A model generated the notes under the pieces. The model was not told where the DNA came from, ran no database searches, and was given only the letters and a program-made list of their open reading frames with translations. A stretch of 64,000 nucleotides of DNA from Plantago major (lineage: Eukaryota > Streptophyta > Magnoliopsida > Lamiales > Plantaginaceae), in assembly GCA_026545765.1 (NCBI GenBank), contig CM048842.1:48493431-48557430 (forward strand), given 5' to 3'. Shown piece after piece: positions 10,521-22,240 of the stretch; position 1 is the first letter of the stretch; every line of letters starts with the position of its first letter. Position numbers and translations under genes: made by a program.

Positions 10521-10906
10521 AAGTGTATACTGATAACATGGTAGGTTAACAACCACGGAGGTGATATGTGGGCCCCCAAAAAAATATTATTTTATAAACA
10601 TAATTTCACGGGGTATGGTGGTCATTTTTTTTTTTTTTTTGGCACCCATCCTCCATCATAGTAGAACATCATTAGTCCTTCGGTTCGATAATTACATATG
10701 GGTCAAAAAGAATTACATGGGTCTAAAATGATCTTTTGCGACACTTTTTATATCTTTTGCAATACTTTTGGACTTAGATGTAATTATTTTGTCCCCGGAT
10801 GTAACAAATCAAACATCGAGACTAATGTGTAAACAAACCATCTAGTAGGGAGGTATATGTAATTTTCATAAAATTATATATGAAGTCAACTTACTAAAAT
10901 AAATAC

Positions 10907-11118
10907 TTCCTCCATCACACTAAAATAGGTCTGTCGTTTAAACCTTTTTTTAAGATGGCGATAATTTATTGTTTGGTTGGAGAGAAATGATAACGAATGG
11001 AGAAAATATGAAAGATAAGAGAGATGAATGATAAAAAAAAAAAAAAGAGATAGTGGGGTTAGTGAGGTTTACATTTGTACTATTTTAGCGAGTGGTCGTC
11101 CCACTAATTTAGACGAAG
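10907..11118. mobile_element. Degenerate Stowaway-like MITE
   Basis: Left part ACTTCCTCCATCACACTAAA and right part CGTCCCACTAATTTAGACGA are imperfect inverted matches around an AT-rich, purine-rich centre containing GATAAGAGAGATGAATGATA. The terminal TA duplication is not clean, so borders are approximate. Confidence 0.5.
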
Positions 11119-14100
11119 GTTAAAGGGCTTGTTTTAGATTTGGAGAAAACTCATGGGTGGCAAATGAAAATTTAGATATTCTCCAAGTTTGTATTGCAAT
11201 TCTTTAAAACCGGAGAAATGAAAGAGAATAGAAAATAGAAGAAAATAAATAGAAAGAATAAAAGAAAGTCTAAAAATCAAAATGATGAGTGGCATATTTT
11301 CTTTGAATATCTCAACTTCCTCATCCACAATAGAAAAAAGGGACTCCATGTCACCAGGTCTGTTGACTTTTGAACCCATATGTAATTAGAAAAAACCTGT
11401 AGGCTAATTTTTGGACGAAAGTGTAATTCTATCAAATCAAAGGTTAAATTTGTAATTGGACCAAATTTAACGGGTATCTTAAGTAATTGCCCCTTGATTT
11501 TAATATGCATGTAGAACGTGCACAAATATTCTAGTAAAATTAAATTAAATTAATTTACATAACAATGTGATTTCCAAATAGGAAATAAAATTATTACATA
11601 AATTAGAGTTACATGCCAAAATTAGTGTTAAATAGCATAGATTTGATTACGGACAGTGAGAATGGATTAATGACATATTTGAACATGATTAATTGTAATA
11701 TCAAAACTTTTCTTACACGTATTCATTAAGCAATTAAAATACAAAAAAATGGATGAAAATTCCATATCCACTTTGGGCTAAATTTATTTATTTTTAAACG
11801 GAAAAAATGTATTAAATACTTGATATCGGTTACATGAGCACCAAATTATCATTACATGCTCCATACGAAAAATATCATTACATCTATACCAACAAAATCT
11901 ATACATACACCCATGGGCCATTCTTACTTCATGCTCCACTTCACAGTCAATACCCTTCAATTATTCTATAGTAGCACCAAATTCTTCACACCTTTCTTGC
12001 ACTGTTATATCAATCCATATTCTTGCACTGTTATTCCATAGTGGCACCAAATTCTCCACTTTTGGCTAATGTAGTATAGGTGAGATTGTGAATGAAACTC
12101 AGACACACAGTTTTAAATATGAAAACTCCACATCCACTTTGGTCAAACTGGACACACGACTTCAAATATGATTTTATGATTCAACAAACTATGGTTACAT
12201 CACATCCACTCCGTATATAAATTACAGCTTCAAATCATGGGTTGCCTTCTTTATTCATCTCCAAGAAAAACATTAATTTTATTAGGAATACAAACCTCCC
12301 AATAAAATTCCACTACAAAGATAGAAAGAGAGCCGTTTGTAATATCAGATTCTGTTGAGTGAATTTTATATATATGTTGTTGCTGCTATTTATAGATATG
12401 TGAAGTTTGTCATTGACTTCCGTTAACTGCTCCTATAAACATGCAAAATTGATTTGTGAGAAATACATTGCAGCATGCGAAAAACTTTGGCCTTATTCTA
12501 GGTTAATTAAATGCTACTATATAATTATATACTACGTACTTATAATAGACATTGCAATTGTGAAAACGTGTGACAACTTGCGGAAAAGAAGAGAACAGTA
12601 TAAAAAAAGATTTTTGTTACCTTTTATGTAATTGTTTTGATTTTTTAATCAAATAAATATAAAAAAATGAGAGAAATTTTCGCATTCAATCTTGACAAAA
12701 GTGCTATATAATCCTTTAGAATAAAAACTGGGCTTTAAAATATAAATAGAATAATTTGAATTTTTCGATCGCACAAATCAAATTGATCAAGTTACATATT
12801 TTCTTGAATTATTGTTTACTCTTGGATTGTAACTTAGTAAGAAATTAAACTTCAACATTGCATCTTAGTAAAGTATCATTGTCCTCCAGTCCTCAAGTTG
12901 GTATGACTGCTCATGAGTAATTGCGATGTATGAATACATTTACCTGAAAAATAGTATTTGTAGGTTGTTAGACGTTATGCGACGGATATATTGTACTGAT
13001 ACATGATTTTTCAAAACATTGACGCTTCTAGTTAGTGACGCTTGCGGTAGAATATTTCAACATTACTTAGTAGGAGTTGTGAGTTGATGTGAATGTTTTA
13101 CGGATGGAATCATGGAAATTATGACGAATCTATGTAAAACCTTTGAAGCGTTTTCTTGCTGTAAAAATAAATAATAATTTTTAAATGAAAAATAAAAAAA
13201 CACGTGACTACAAAACTTGAGGTATAAAATATAATAGCACCAGAATACAACGAGTCCAAATCGATTTAGTCCATCAATTGCTAAACCGAGCATGTAAAAC
13301 TATACTATACTATATCTTAAACTATGGGAAACAGACCTGCTAATAATAGACAAATACACAATTCTGTACGACTTGATATTTTGCTTTTTACATGACGTAC
13401 ATACGTAATTGGTGCAAAATGGACATAATTAGTATAGCTAACGGTAGAACAATATAAAACTTACCTGAGAATCAACCATTTGTTAAGGACTTTATTCTTA
13501 GCTCTTTGTAATTTTTTTGTAGTTTTCTCGACATAGTGGATTACATTAATTATCCGGATGCGGATTGACTACTACGAATTAACGTGAGATAATTGAACTT
13601 CACGATCCACGATGTTGGACGATCGAACCTGAATTATCATGTGAGGACCTGGAATGCATTCATATCGTATTCTTGAACCCTCTCGGTTGCTTCATATTTC
13701 CCATCCAATCAACATTGGGTACAAAAATTATGGAACTCGAATGATTTATAATTAAGGGCTTGACTTCGTATATATGGGATAGTATATTTCCAACGATTTG
13801 TTTCCTACTTTACTATATATTTTTCGAAGCAACTAATACTAATAGACTGTATTTTTTTCTATCATTTTAGTTTAGCGTGTCTAATTTGGGTGGATTATAA
13901 CTAAAGATTTGCTATATCATACTATAAACCTTGCAAATCTCACGTCCAAAAATAGATTGCTCTTTGTGTTAATGAGGAGATTTTTGGGGGATATTATATA
14001 TTTGATTGATCAAATCTCAAAATAGATTAGAGCGTGTATCCTTCTCAGATCCAACAACGCGTTAAATGGGTTGGAGTTGTAGACTTACCTTCTTTATAAT

Positions 14101-14650
14101 TTTCTTGTATTTTTTAGTCAAATAAATCAAATTAATTCAAAGAAATTCTCACAATGATTTGAGGGCAAAGTCCTATAGCTAACTTTGAGAATAAAAACTG
14201 GTCTTTTAAATATATATAGATACCTTAACATAACTTCTTTATGTTTTAATATTTTGAATTTTTTCCACAAATTAGGCATTTTCTTCTCAATAAAGGAGTT
14301 GGTGGATATTTAACAGGTGAAATTCAACTTTAAATTGATATTTAATTATATATTGCTTTATTTTTATTACTTTTATATTATATATTAATAATTTTCCACT
14401 ATTATATTTAATTTTTTATATTTGTTATAAATGGAATGTAGAAAATATGAAAGTGACTATGAAAAGCCCAATAAAGGGAGGAAAGAAAGGGAAGAAATCC
14501 ATTGAAATTTAGTGCAAATATCTTAAAAGGAGGAAAAATGATAACTAACTTTGGTTAACAAAAGGCAAGAAATCTTTCCAAGTATGGGATACTAGTAATT
14601 ATAAGAAATCTTAATTAACCTTGTAGCCGTTATTGTTAAGATAAGATCTG
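11119..14650. other. Intergenic AT-rich stretch with a duplicated segment
   Basis: No gene supported. A segment of about 190 bp around 12610-12800 (TCAAATAAAT, then GAGAATAAAAACTGG-type and TTGAATTTTTC phrases) recurs in diverged form at 14090-14285, close to the phytocyanin promoter. A TATA-like CCGTATATAAATTACAG at about 12211 has no credible gene behind it. Confidence 0.4.
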
Positions 14651-14675
14651 GGTTTGTTAACTGCTCTGAAGCATT

Positions 14676-14702
14676 GTATATATGTATATATATATATATA
14701 GC
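14676..14702 (+). promoter_or_regulatory. TATA region of the first phytocyanin gene
   Basis: A run of alternating TA (GTATATATATATATATATAG) lies about 75-100 bp upstream of the ATG at 14778, in the position expected of a TATA element. It overlaps a small TA microsatellite, so the exact start site cannot be read. Confidence 0.5.
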
Positions 14703-14777
14703 ATCACCATATATACAAAGCAAATTCATCCATCAAGGAGCAGCATTTTGAGATTCAAACCTTCAAAGACTTAATAT

Positions 14778-15392
14778 ATGGCCTCCAAAGCTTTCTTGAT
14801 CGCGTTGTTCGTTGCAGCCATTACTGCTCCAGCTTTTGCAACAGACTACATAGTTGGAGATGATGCTGGTTGGAAACTGGGAGTTAATTACACCGAATGG
14901 GCTAATGGAAAAAACTTCAAAGTTGGAGACACACTCGGTACGTTTTCATGCTAAATATCCTTCTCTTACATTTACGTCCTTACCAACTTCTTGTTCGCAA
15001 ATGATTTTGATTATTTCAAAAGGAGTGGTTCTAAAAGTCATATATTTAGGGAACTGTCCTTTTCTTCTACTATAAAAAAGCAACAGTTAGTTTTCGAAAA
15101 TCTTTTGCAAACAGTCACATAATTAATCGTCTACTTAGTACTTACCATGATCTCCTCGGTGGGTGCAGCGTTTGTGTATAACAAGGAGTTTCACAATGTT
15201 GCGAAAGTGAACGCAACAGATTTCCAGAACTGTGTAGGATCGAACTCGAGCAGCATTCTACAGACCGGACACGACATAATAAACCTTGCCTCCCCAGGAA
15301 AATTGTGGTACATTTGCAGTATTAAGAACCACTGCTCCTTGGGATTGAAGCTTGCCATTGACGTCGCAGCTGCCCCTGCTTCTTATTTCTAG
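14778..15392 (+). CDS. Phytocyanin (blue copper protein), short form
   Basis: Secreted single-domain copper protein of the phytocyanin family. Exons are 14778-14937 and 15169-15392, separated by a 231-bp GT-AG intron at the conserved phytocyanin position; 127 residues. A signal peptide ([20 protein letters not shown]) precedes [12 protein letters not shown]. Candidate copper ligands are His in EFHNV, Cys in WYICS and His in NHC. The usual axial Met or Gln is replaced by Leu (HCSLGLK). The cysteine pair (NC and HC) for the plastocyanin-like disulfide is kept. The protein stops right after the domain (VAAAPASYF) and lacks the Pro-rich and GPI-anchor tail of its paralogue at 27148, so a soluble apoplastic protein is likely. 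Its role is unknown. Confidence 0.88.
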
Positions 15393-15956
15393 ATACCGCA
15401 CCAATCAAGTTTATTAATTAAGGCGTCAGGAAAACTTAAGACCTTATTTGGTCATCACTTCTTGATCACAATTTCATAACTGCATGGATTATTCCTACTT
15501 CTATTTGGAAGAAAATTATTATATTTTGTATGTGATGTTCTTTGTGACATCATGAAGTTGACCTAATTAGGTTAATCTCATGTTATGTCTTCTAATTCGA
15601 CGCCCCATTCTCCGTTTTGGTCCTAAAATTTAAATAGTTACAAAATACATTCAAAATCGTCCAAATAAAAAGGGTAATCTCATAAATTACCCTTATTGTT
15701 TTATTATTAACAGATTAGTACTTGATGGATGAACAATTACATTTAAATAAAAAACCGTTAACCATCAATTAAAAGAAAAGGTAAAATGAAATAAAATGTT
15801 TAGATTTTTTACAATGTAACCCCTCCTTTTCAAACTTAACAAAATATAGCCCAATTTCACTTTTCTTCATATTCTTATTCATAAATAAATTTAAAACCAA
15901 CCCACAAAAAATCAAACATTCAACAAATACCCCCAATTAAAAAATTAAAAAAAAAA
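15393..15956. other. 3' flank of the first phytocyanin gene
   Basis: The first part is probably the 3' UTR. The remainder is A-rich sequence with short inverted pieces such as GGGTAATCTC...AATTACCC near 15672-15692. No gene or clear element was seen. Confidence 0.35.
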
Positions 15957-16187
15957 CTCCCTCCAGTCTTTTACAAGCTTACTCAGGAGGCCTTTTTTCC
16001 GAACTATGAAATTACTCGCACACTACACGACAAAAAAATATAATAAAATTATATTATGAAAACAAATTAAGTATATTTTACTAATATAACTTTGTTTTAT
16101 ACTTTTTGCATGTAATTTGCGAGTAATTTACGGTCAAAGTTTGGAAAAAAAAATCTGCTTAGAAAGCTTGTAAAAGACCGAAGGCAG
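15957..16187. mobile_element. Stowaway-like MITE
   Basis: Left end CTCCCTCCAGTCTTTTACAA and right end TTGTAAAAGACCGAAGGCAG are inverted counterparts, with AAGCTT just inside each end and CGAGTAATTT/AAATTACTCG further in. The left flank is an A run, so a TA duplication is only apparent on the right (TA at 16188-16189). Confidence 0.7.
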
Positions 16188-16207
16188 TAACAATTAAAAA
16201 AATTAAT

Positions 16208-16336
16208 CGAAGTTCCGGTCAAAGCTTCCATGGAAGCTCCATTTCTGGAGCTCCAGATTGGAGCTTCGATGGAAGATCCATGGGAGCTCCATATCCATTT
16301 CTGGAGCCTCCATGGAAGCTCCGACCGGAACTTCAG
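16208..16336. repeat. GC-rich hairpin built from GGAGCTTCC modules
   Basis: The outer arms GAAGTTCCGGTC and GACCGGAACTTC are perfect inverted repeats at the two ends. Between them GGAGCTTC, GGAAGCTCC and CCATGGAAGCTCC modules occur in both orientations. The segment stands out in base composition from its AT-rich neighbours. A similar module cluster lies at 44270-44460. Confidence 0.7.
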
Positions 16337-16399
16337 TACCAGACCAATCTGCATCTTCAATGTGAGTACAGTAGTTTTTTATTAACGAGCCGAGTTCGA

Positions 16400-16880
16400 G
16401 TAATGAAATTATCGGCTGGGCTTAAAAACAATACTAGTTGTGGTTCGTCGTGGTGGTGAAAATGGATAAACAGTTTTCTAAGGCTCTTAAAACCTCCAGG
16501 TGTTTTTTCAATGGTTCTTCTCTTGGGAAACCTGGGCATGCATGAATTTAAGGCATTATTAGAAACTCTAATGACGATTTTATTAGAGCTGCTATTGCTT
16601 ACTGAGGCAGCACTTGTAATAACACTTCCGAACTTCAAGCTATAAAGCTTGGAATAAGCATGGCACTTCAATGGAATCTGAGTAGTTGTATTATACGAAC
16701 TCACTCCTCTTATACTTTTGAATGTGTTTACTGGAACATGGATCCAATGTGGAAGCCCCAGCATGTAGTGCAGGAAATTAGAAAGATGCTTCAGAGGTTG
16801 GAAGATGCTTCATATGCAATTGATACATAGAGAAGCAAATTGAGCAGTTGATCTTTTGTCGAAAATAGGAAGTTGACATA
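16400..16880 (+). mobile_element. LINE relic: plant RNase H-like (RVT_3) domain
   Basis: Translating the + strand with frame changes and stops gives FFNGSSLGKPGHA, GIIRNSNDDF, AAIAY, then NNTSELQAIKLGISMAL and IIRTHSSYTFECVYW. This follows the order of the RNase H-like domain found at the C-terminus of plant non-LTR retrotransposons (DGSSLGNPGHAGIGG, then N-x-A/S-ELQA). It is non-coding now. Confidence 0.7.
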
Positions 16881-17325
16881 TCATGGATAGCTTTGAATCT
16901 TTTGCTTGGTTCAATTCCCACCCCTCTAGTCAGTTGATGTTTAGACCTAGTTCGATTCCAATCTAGTTTGTTTCAATTCCCATCCATCGGTGACTTGGTC
17001 CGTACTTAATTAAAAAAATACTATAGTTTTTGGAGAGATTTTATGTAAAAGAAGAAAATAGTTGTACGAGTTCCAATATATTTTTTAAATAAATAAAGGG
17101 GTGTTTTAAAAATGTAAGTTGCGTTTAACAAAGTATAATTATTGAAAAATGCCTGCATTTTTTTGTATGCTAGTATAGTAAAATCAGGCCTTTTACTATA
17201 ATTTGTGACAAACAATCCCCAATTCAATAATTTAGTTCATCTACAAGAACCCTAACAAATTCTGTAAACTCAATTATCCAATCTCTTCTTCGATTGATCA
17301 GTGTTTCCGGTTAAGGTTTGGCAAA

Positions 17326-18687
17326 ATGAGTCTATCAATTACACTGAAACCCCAATCGAATCGCCCAAAGAGACCTTCAGCTCTCGCCGCCGTTGAACCA
17401 CCACCTTCCGACGCCGCACCGAAAACCTATGTCAGCCAATTCGACGCTTCTGACAACCATTCACACAAACAATCCACCATTAAACCGATCGCACCGATCC
17501 CGAACAATTGGCGCCCTAACAAGAAGCTCAAAAACCTACAGAGCTTGCCTTCTCAATCCAGCGAAGATGCCTCCCGTGAGTTTGAGCTCGATCCGGCATC
17601 AAATGCGGAAGCACCACCCGATGGTTCCATCAATTACGGTCTTAATCTGCGTGAGCCGTCTGCAGGTTCAATTACCGGTCGAGCTGAGTCGATGGCTGAG
17701 TTTGAGATGAGGAAGTTGCGGGATGATTTGGATAAGTTGCCAGATGATACGGGGATGGACGAATTCGATGATGTTCCGGTGGAAGGGTTTGGTGCGGCGT
17801 TGCTTTTAGGGTATGGGTGGAAAGAGGGTAGGGGTATTGGGCGTAATGCTAAAGAGGATGTGAAAATTTCGGAGGTGACGAGGAGGGCGGGAAGAGGAGG
17901 TTTAGGGTTTACCGGTGATATGCCTGAGGAGAAAGTTACTGGTAATGGCAATGCTGGTGATAGTAGTGGGAGAAAGGATGTTGGGAAGAAGAAGAGTGAG
18001 GATAGGGTGGTGAAGAAGAGTTCTATGGTGGGGAAAGAGGTTAGGATAGTACATGGGAGAGATATGGGTGTAAAGGGTACAGTTGTTGAGCTGAGGAGTG
18101 ATGGTGATTCATTAGTCTTGAGGGTGTCGAAGTCGGGTGAGAAGGTGAAAGTTAGGTCTGCAGATGTTGTAGGGGTGGGTTCTTCGGAGGAGGAAAAGTT
18201 TTTGAGAAAATTGAAGGAACTGAAAGTGAAGGAGAAAGATCTTGTATCAAAAGATAGGAGAGATAGAAACTCTTCCAGCAAAAAGAGCGTTGAAAAGGTC
18301 AGAGGGAGGACCGAGAAGGTTAATTGGTTGAGAAACCATATCAGAGTGAGGATTATAAGTAAGAAGCTCAAGGGTGGGAAGTTGTTCTTGAAGAAGGGGA
18401 TAGTAGTGGATGTTGTTGGGCCGGGTGTTTGTGACGTATCAATTGATGAAACCAAGGAGTTAATTCAAGGGGTAGATCAGGAATTGTTGGAAACAGCAGT
18501 GCCCAAACGTGGGGGTCCCGTGCTTGTTCTGTATGGTAAACACAAGGGTGTGTATGGAAATTTGATGGAGCGTGATACGGAGAAGGAGAAGGGTGTAGTA
18601 AGAGATGCAGACACACATGAATTGCTCAACGTGAAACTTGAGGAGATTGCAGAGTTTGTAGGAGATCCAAGTGACATTGGCTACTGA
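17326..18687 (+). CDS. MOS2: MOS2-like G-patch/KOW nuclear RNA-binding protein
   Basis: Single-exon gene, 453 residues, close to the Arabidopsis MOS2 length. Homologues include human GPKOW and yeast Spp2. Arabidopsis MOS2 acts in the nucleus in innate immunity (modifier of snc1), splicing and microRNA maturation. Domains in order are a low-complexity N-terminus with PIAPIPNNWRPNKKLKN near residues 54-70, a G-patch near 150-197 (EGFGAALLLGYGWKEGRGIG), a Lys-rich linker, a first KOW motif near 234-270 (GKEVRIVHGRDMGVKGTVVE) and a second KOW near 402-440 (GPVLVLYGKHKGVYGNLMER). The start ATG fits the conserved MSLSITLKP N-terminus. The antisense open frames are by-products of codon composition. 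No lesion is seen. Confidence 0.93.
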   Translation: MSLSITLKPQSNRPKRPSALAAVEPPPSDAAPKTYVSQFDASDNHSHKQSTIKPIAPIPNNWRPNKKLKNLQSLPSQSSEDASREFELDPASNAEAPPDGSINYGLNLREPSAGSITGRAESMAEFEMRKLRDDLDKLPDDTGMDEFDDVPVEGFGAALLLGYGWKEGRGIGRNAKEDVKISEVTRRAGRGGLGFTGDMPEEKVTGNGNAGDSSGRKDVGKKKSEDRVVKKSSMVGKEVRIVHGRDMGVKGTVVELRSDGDSLVLRVSKSGEKVKVRSADVVGVGSSEEEKFLRKLKELKVKEKDLVSKDRRDRNSSSKKSVEKVRGRTEKVNWLRNHIRVRIISKKLKGGKLFLKKGIVVDVVGPGVCDVSIDETKELIQGVDQELLETAVPKRGGPVLVLYGKHKGVYGNLMERDTEKEKGVVRDADTHELLNVKLEEIAEFVGDPSDIGY

Positions 18688-19445
18688 ATTATACGCATGA
18701 TCTGTGAGAAAGGCTGCTACATGGTTAGTGTTCTTCGCAAATTTGAGATGCAACTAACGTTTTCCCATTTCGGCCTATTACTCAAAATTGATAGAATTGG
18801 ATATTGCATTCCAGTGGTTGTTAACCGAACTGTCCATCTACAGTTGTGCTGCTTGTATTAATGATATTTAGTTATTTACCATGTTTGTAAGATGGCTGCT
18901 TGTGTTGATGTTCAATCATACATTTTTTAAGCTTATTCGTTCTCATGTACAAGTATTTTTTATTGCTGGCTAATGCATAATTATGAACTCCTGGTATGAC
19001 TTGTCGTTCTGCCTGCTGCAAAATTGTTTCTGAAAGGCTTGTTCTCTGAAATGGTATATAGTACTACAATTTATAAATTTGAATGCATTTAGAATGTTTC
19101 ATTCCACTGGATGTGTCCTATATATATTATCTATCCCACTTTCTCTTGAATGACCATAGATGTCGACGATGTATTCTTTTTATGTTAGAGACAGGACTGT
19201 CGTTGATTGCTGGGGATTTTTACTACATGTACATTGGTTGCAGGAACAATGTATAGCTAGTTGTATAATAAGTTACAAGTGTGACTAGATATCAACATCA
19301 ATTTTAATGTCATACATCCATTTTACTATCAATGTAAATGTGGTGTATATGTGAAACTCTTTTAAGTAGAGTGCAGGGTTCAAGTCACGTTGACATGATT
19401 TTCTCCCTTTCAATTATCATTTTTTATTTTTTCCCAATTATGTCA

Positions 19446-19494
<49 letters not shown>

Positions 19495-21900
19495 GGTAAA
19501 TGCTATGTTAGTTTATAGTAATAGTATAAGCTTATTGTATAGCGGGTGGAGGAAATTAACTGTAATTCAGTTCCATTGATGATGAAACACTTATGAGTTA
19601 TGACACCTACTCTCACCAGCAAAGCGCATGTCTCAAACACCAACAATCTAAGCCCTCAAAATCAGTGTCTCCACGTTTTTACTCTGTTAAAAAAAAAATT
19701 AAAAAAAAAAAAAAGACCCTCCAACTTTCCAACTTGGCAGTTGATCATCTCCCTCGACATCGAAGTCTGACTGCCTTAATCTCTGTAATCATCTCTGTAG
19801 CATAGGTCGTTCCGAGAAGGAATCTGCTCCACTGTGCTAAGTGGAGTACTGAGCTGTAGCTGACGAATCATTCCCAGCTTCCAATCAAAGGCTGTCCACT
19901 AATTCTTACCATCTGTCATCCGTCATCAAGTGCAGGTAATCGAAATCGTGTCTATTTTAATGTTATTATTTGCTTAGTTTTTTGTTAAATGGTGTATTTC
20001 GCTAGTTGCCTTGTCTAAGCTTGTTAAAATGTCACATTGGATGGAAGAGATTCAAGTTTACACTGGGACAACTTTGATAGTTTGATTACTCTCCTGTGTA
20101 TTTAGAAGATGAATGAGAGGTTGAAGAGAGTAGTAATAGTGGGTTTGATATTTTGAGAAAAGGGCGGAGTTTAGGTAAAAAGCTGGTTGTGACAGGGGTA
20201 GTTGTCTACGCAGTAGGGTTCAGCAAATAAGAACTTTGTGTTACAGGAGCTTTTCGTGCTCATTCTGCTAACATTGGTTTAGATGATATGATCTCCATTG
20301 TTGGCTTTTATTTACGATGAATGTAGAGATCAAATAATTTGCCTCCGATCTTCTTTTCGTTGTTTTGGATGAGAAAAAAGAAAGATATGGTAAGAGACTG
20401 GGTGGATTTAGGACAAAAAGCATAGAAAGAAGTTATGTCATATTGTACAAGGCCTACTACTGCAAAATTGAACAACAAGAAATGTAACATTTCAATCCAT
20501 TCAATCAAATCCTCCCATGAAAATGGAGAACTAGCATTTTACTCTCTTAGTTTTTTAGGATCCTCTTTTGTTGGAACGTCCTTCTGCGCTTACTTCCAGA
20601 TCGTCTCTTACGTGAGTGATTTTGAATTTTTTCCTCGGACTCTTTCACATGTACAGTCGATGTGTAACTGATAATTGGGTTTTAATCTTGAAAATTACCT
20701 TAGCTAATACACATTAGTCAATATTTGCTGCATTAGGATGAATTTGAAGTTTCTCAAAGTCATGGAATGCTGTTGTGTCTTTCTTGTGTAGATAATACCT
20801 TAATCCTTTTATTTTACATTCACTTGGGTTAATTTCTTGAAGATCTCTTGTGTGGCAGCGAGTGTGATCTGATTATATTAAATTAGAGTATAATAGTAAG
20901 AGAATAAGGGGGCATTATTGAAGAGAAAACTAACTGCTTGCTTCTTTATTCGTTGATTCTTCATCTCTTCTTTGACTCTTTTATTGCAGATCTGTCCTTT
21001 CCTCACTTCTCCTAGCTATCTCTGATGATGCTTGACAATTCGCCACCTCCATTCTCACCTTCCCAACTTCCACCGCTGCCGATCATACGATCTATTTTCA
21101 CTTCTCAGATTCTCAAACAAAGAAACTAATCCACCTTACTTAAATTTCTTGCTATGCGGCTACTAATCACTAGTATCTGAACGCCTATAATTATGTTGTT
21201 GATTGCTCCATCTTAAACTCTCCGTGTATCTCTATGGGTGTTTAATTCAATCTCACTTTGTGCATTGTAGTTTTGGGTTTTCTGCAGTTCTGCTGTTGTA
21301 AATTTTGTGGTATTCATGATTAGTCTTGTTTTGTGTCTTCTACTGTGTTGCTCCAAAGTGATTGTTGTTTTGATTGGTTGTTAAGAGTAGCTAAACAGTA
21401 GATAAAATGTATTTTTTTTCTCTGTTCTTTTATTGTTGTTGGTATTGTTAAGAGTTTTAAAGGCTGTTAACGTTTAATTCTCTTACAGCTGATGAGAATG
21501 CACCAGATCAGATGACAAGAAATTTCACGAACAAAGTGAACAGTGGGAACAGGGAAGAAGTACATCAGAAGGAGCTAATGTAGCAAGTTTGACAAGGTCA
21601 GGTAGAGAAACATCAGTTTTTTAACAATCAACACCTCAAGTCACAGGGAAACGGAAGCGGCTAGGGAATGATGCAACCATCAACTTCTTCCTCAATGAGG
21701 AAATTAAATCAGAAAGGCTCGAGAAGGATAAAATACCAATTCCTTTCAGTAAATCAGACAGGTCTACGGGAGCTTTGTATTCTGTTATTCTTGTCAGAAA
21801 CAACCTGCAAAGGAACTTGCTGACGTTCTTTATAAACCAGTGAGAAGATAGATCTACTCAAATTGATGCTTCCTTCAGATCAGATAAGCAACCATGTTAT
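18688..21900. other. MOS2 3' flank and unassigned, possibly transcribed sequence
   Basis: MOS2 3' UTR probably occupies the first few hundred bases. An (ATT)n microsatellite lies at 19448-19494. A donor-like AAGTGCAG|GTAATC at 19930-19945, acceptor-like TTGCAG near 20988 and CTTACAG near 21489 could belong to a spliced transcript. A frame near 21640-21840 (KRKRLGNDATINFFLNEEI, then SERLEKDKIPIPFSKSDR) looks protein-like but is short, has flanking stops and no family I recognise. A decayed gene or element is as likely as a non-coding RNA gene. Confidence 0.35.
19448..19494. repeat. (ATT)n microsatellite
   Basis: About fifteen uninterrupted TTA/ATT trinucleotides in the MOS2 downstream flank. 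Confidence 0.95.
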
Positions 21901-21919
21901 TTTTCTAATCAAAAGCTCA

Positions 21920-22240
21920 CCTATTGAAACTGAAAATATTGCACAATCTATCATACATGCTACCATTCTTAAATCGTGGTCCTGATACAGTATTTATGTA
22001 TCTAGACATATTCTTGATGGTTCTATTTGCCATGTTTGTCAATCAGAATCTGAGACATCCAATCATGTCGTTAGAGTCTATTTGAAGACTTTTTGGCCTC
22101 GTTCAGATATCCTTGATTATCATACTCCAACTACTGAGACTTGGACATGTTCATTTTGCTCTAATTTACTATTTATATAAATTGTAATATTCTGTTTTTG
22201 CCTCTTCGTTTTTATTGAAATGGAAAAAATGACGATGATA
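21920..22240 (+). mobile_element. Putative LINE 3'-end relic (zf-RVT region)
   Basis: One + strand frame reads HILDGSICHVCQSESETSNH, the C-x2-C...H arrangement of the zinc-finger that follows reverse transcriptase in plant LINEs, then a WP...TW region. It is followed by a TTGTAATATTC...TTTTATTGAAATGG tail like the 3' UTR of plant L1 elements. No reverse transcriptase motif remains and the frame is broken. Confidence 0.45.

Noticed and set aside
17634..18616. Long antisense open frames opposite MOS2
   Set aside because: They are low in complexity (Ser/Thr/Pro/Leu) and arise from the codon composition of the sense gene; no domain is present.
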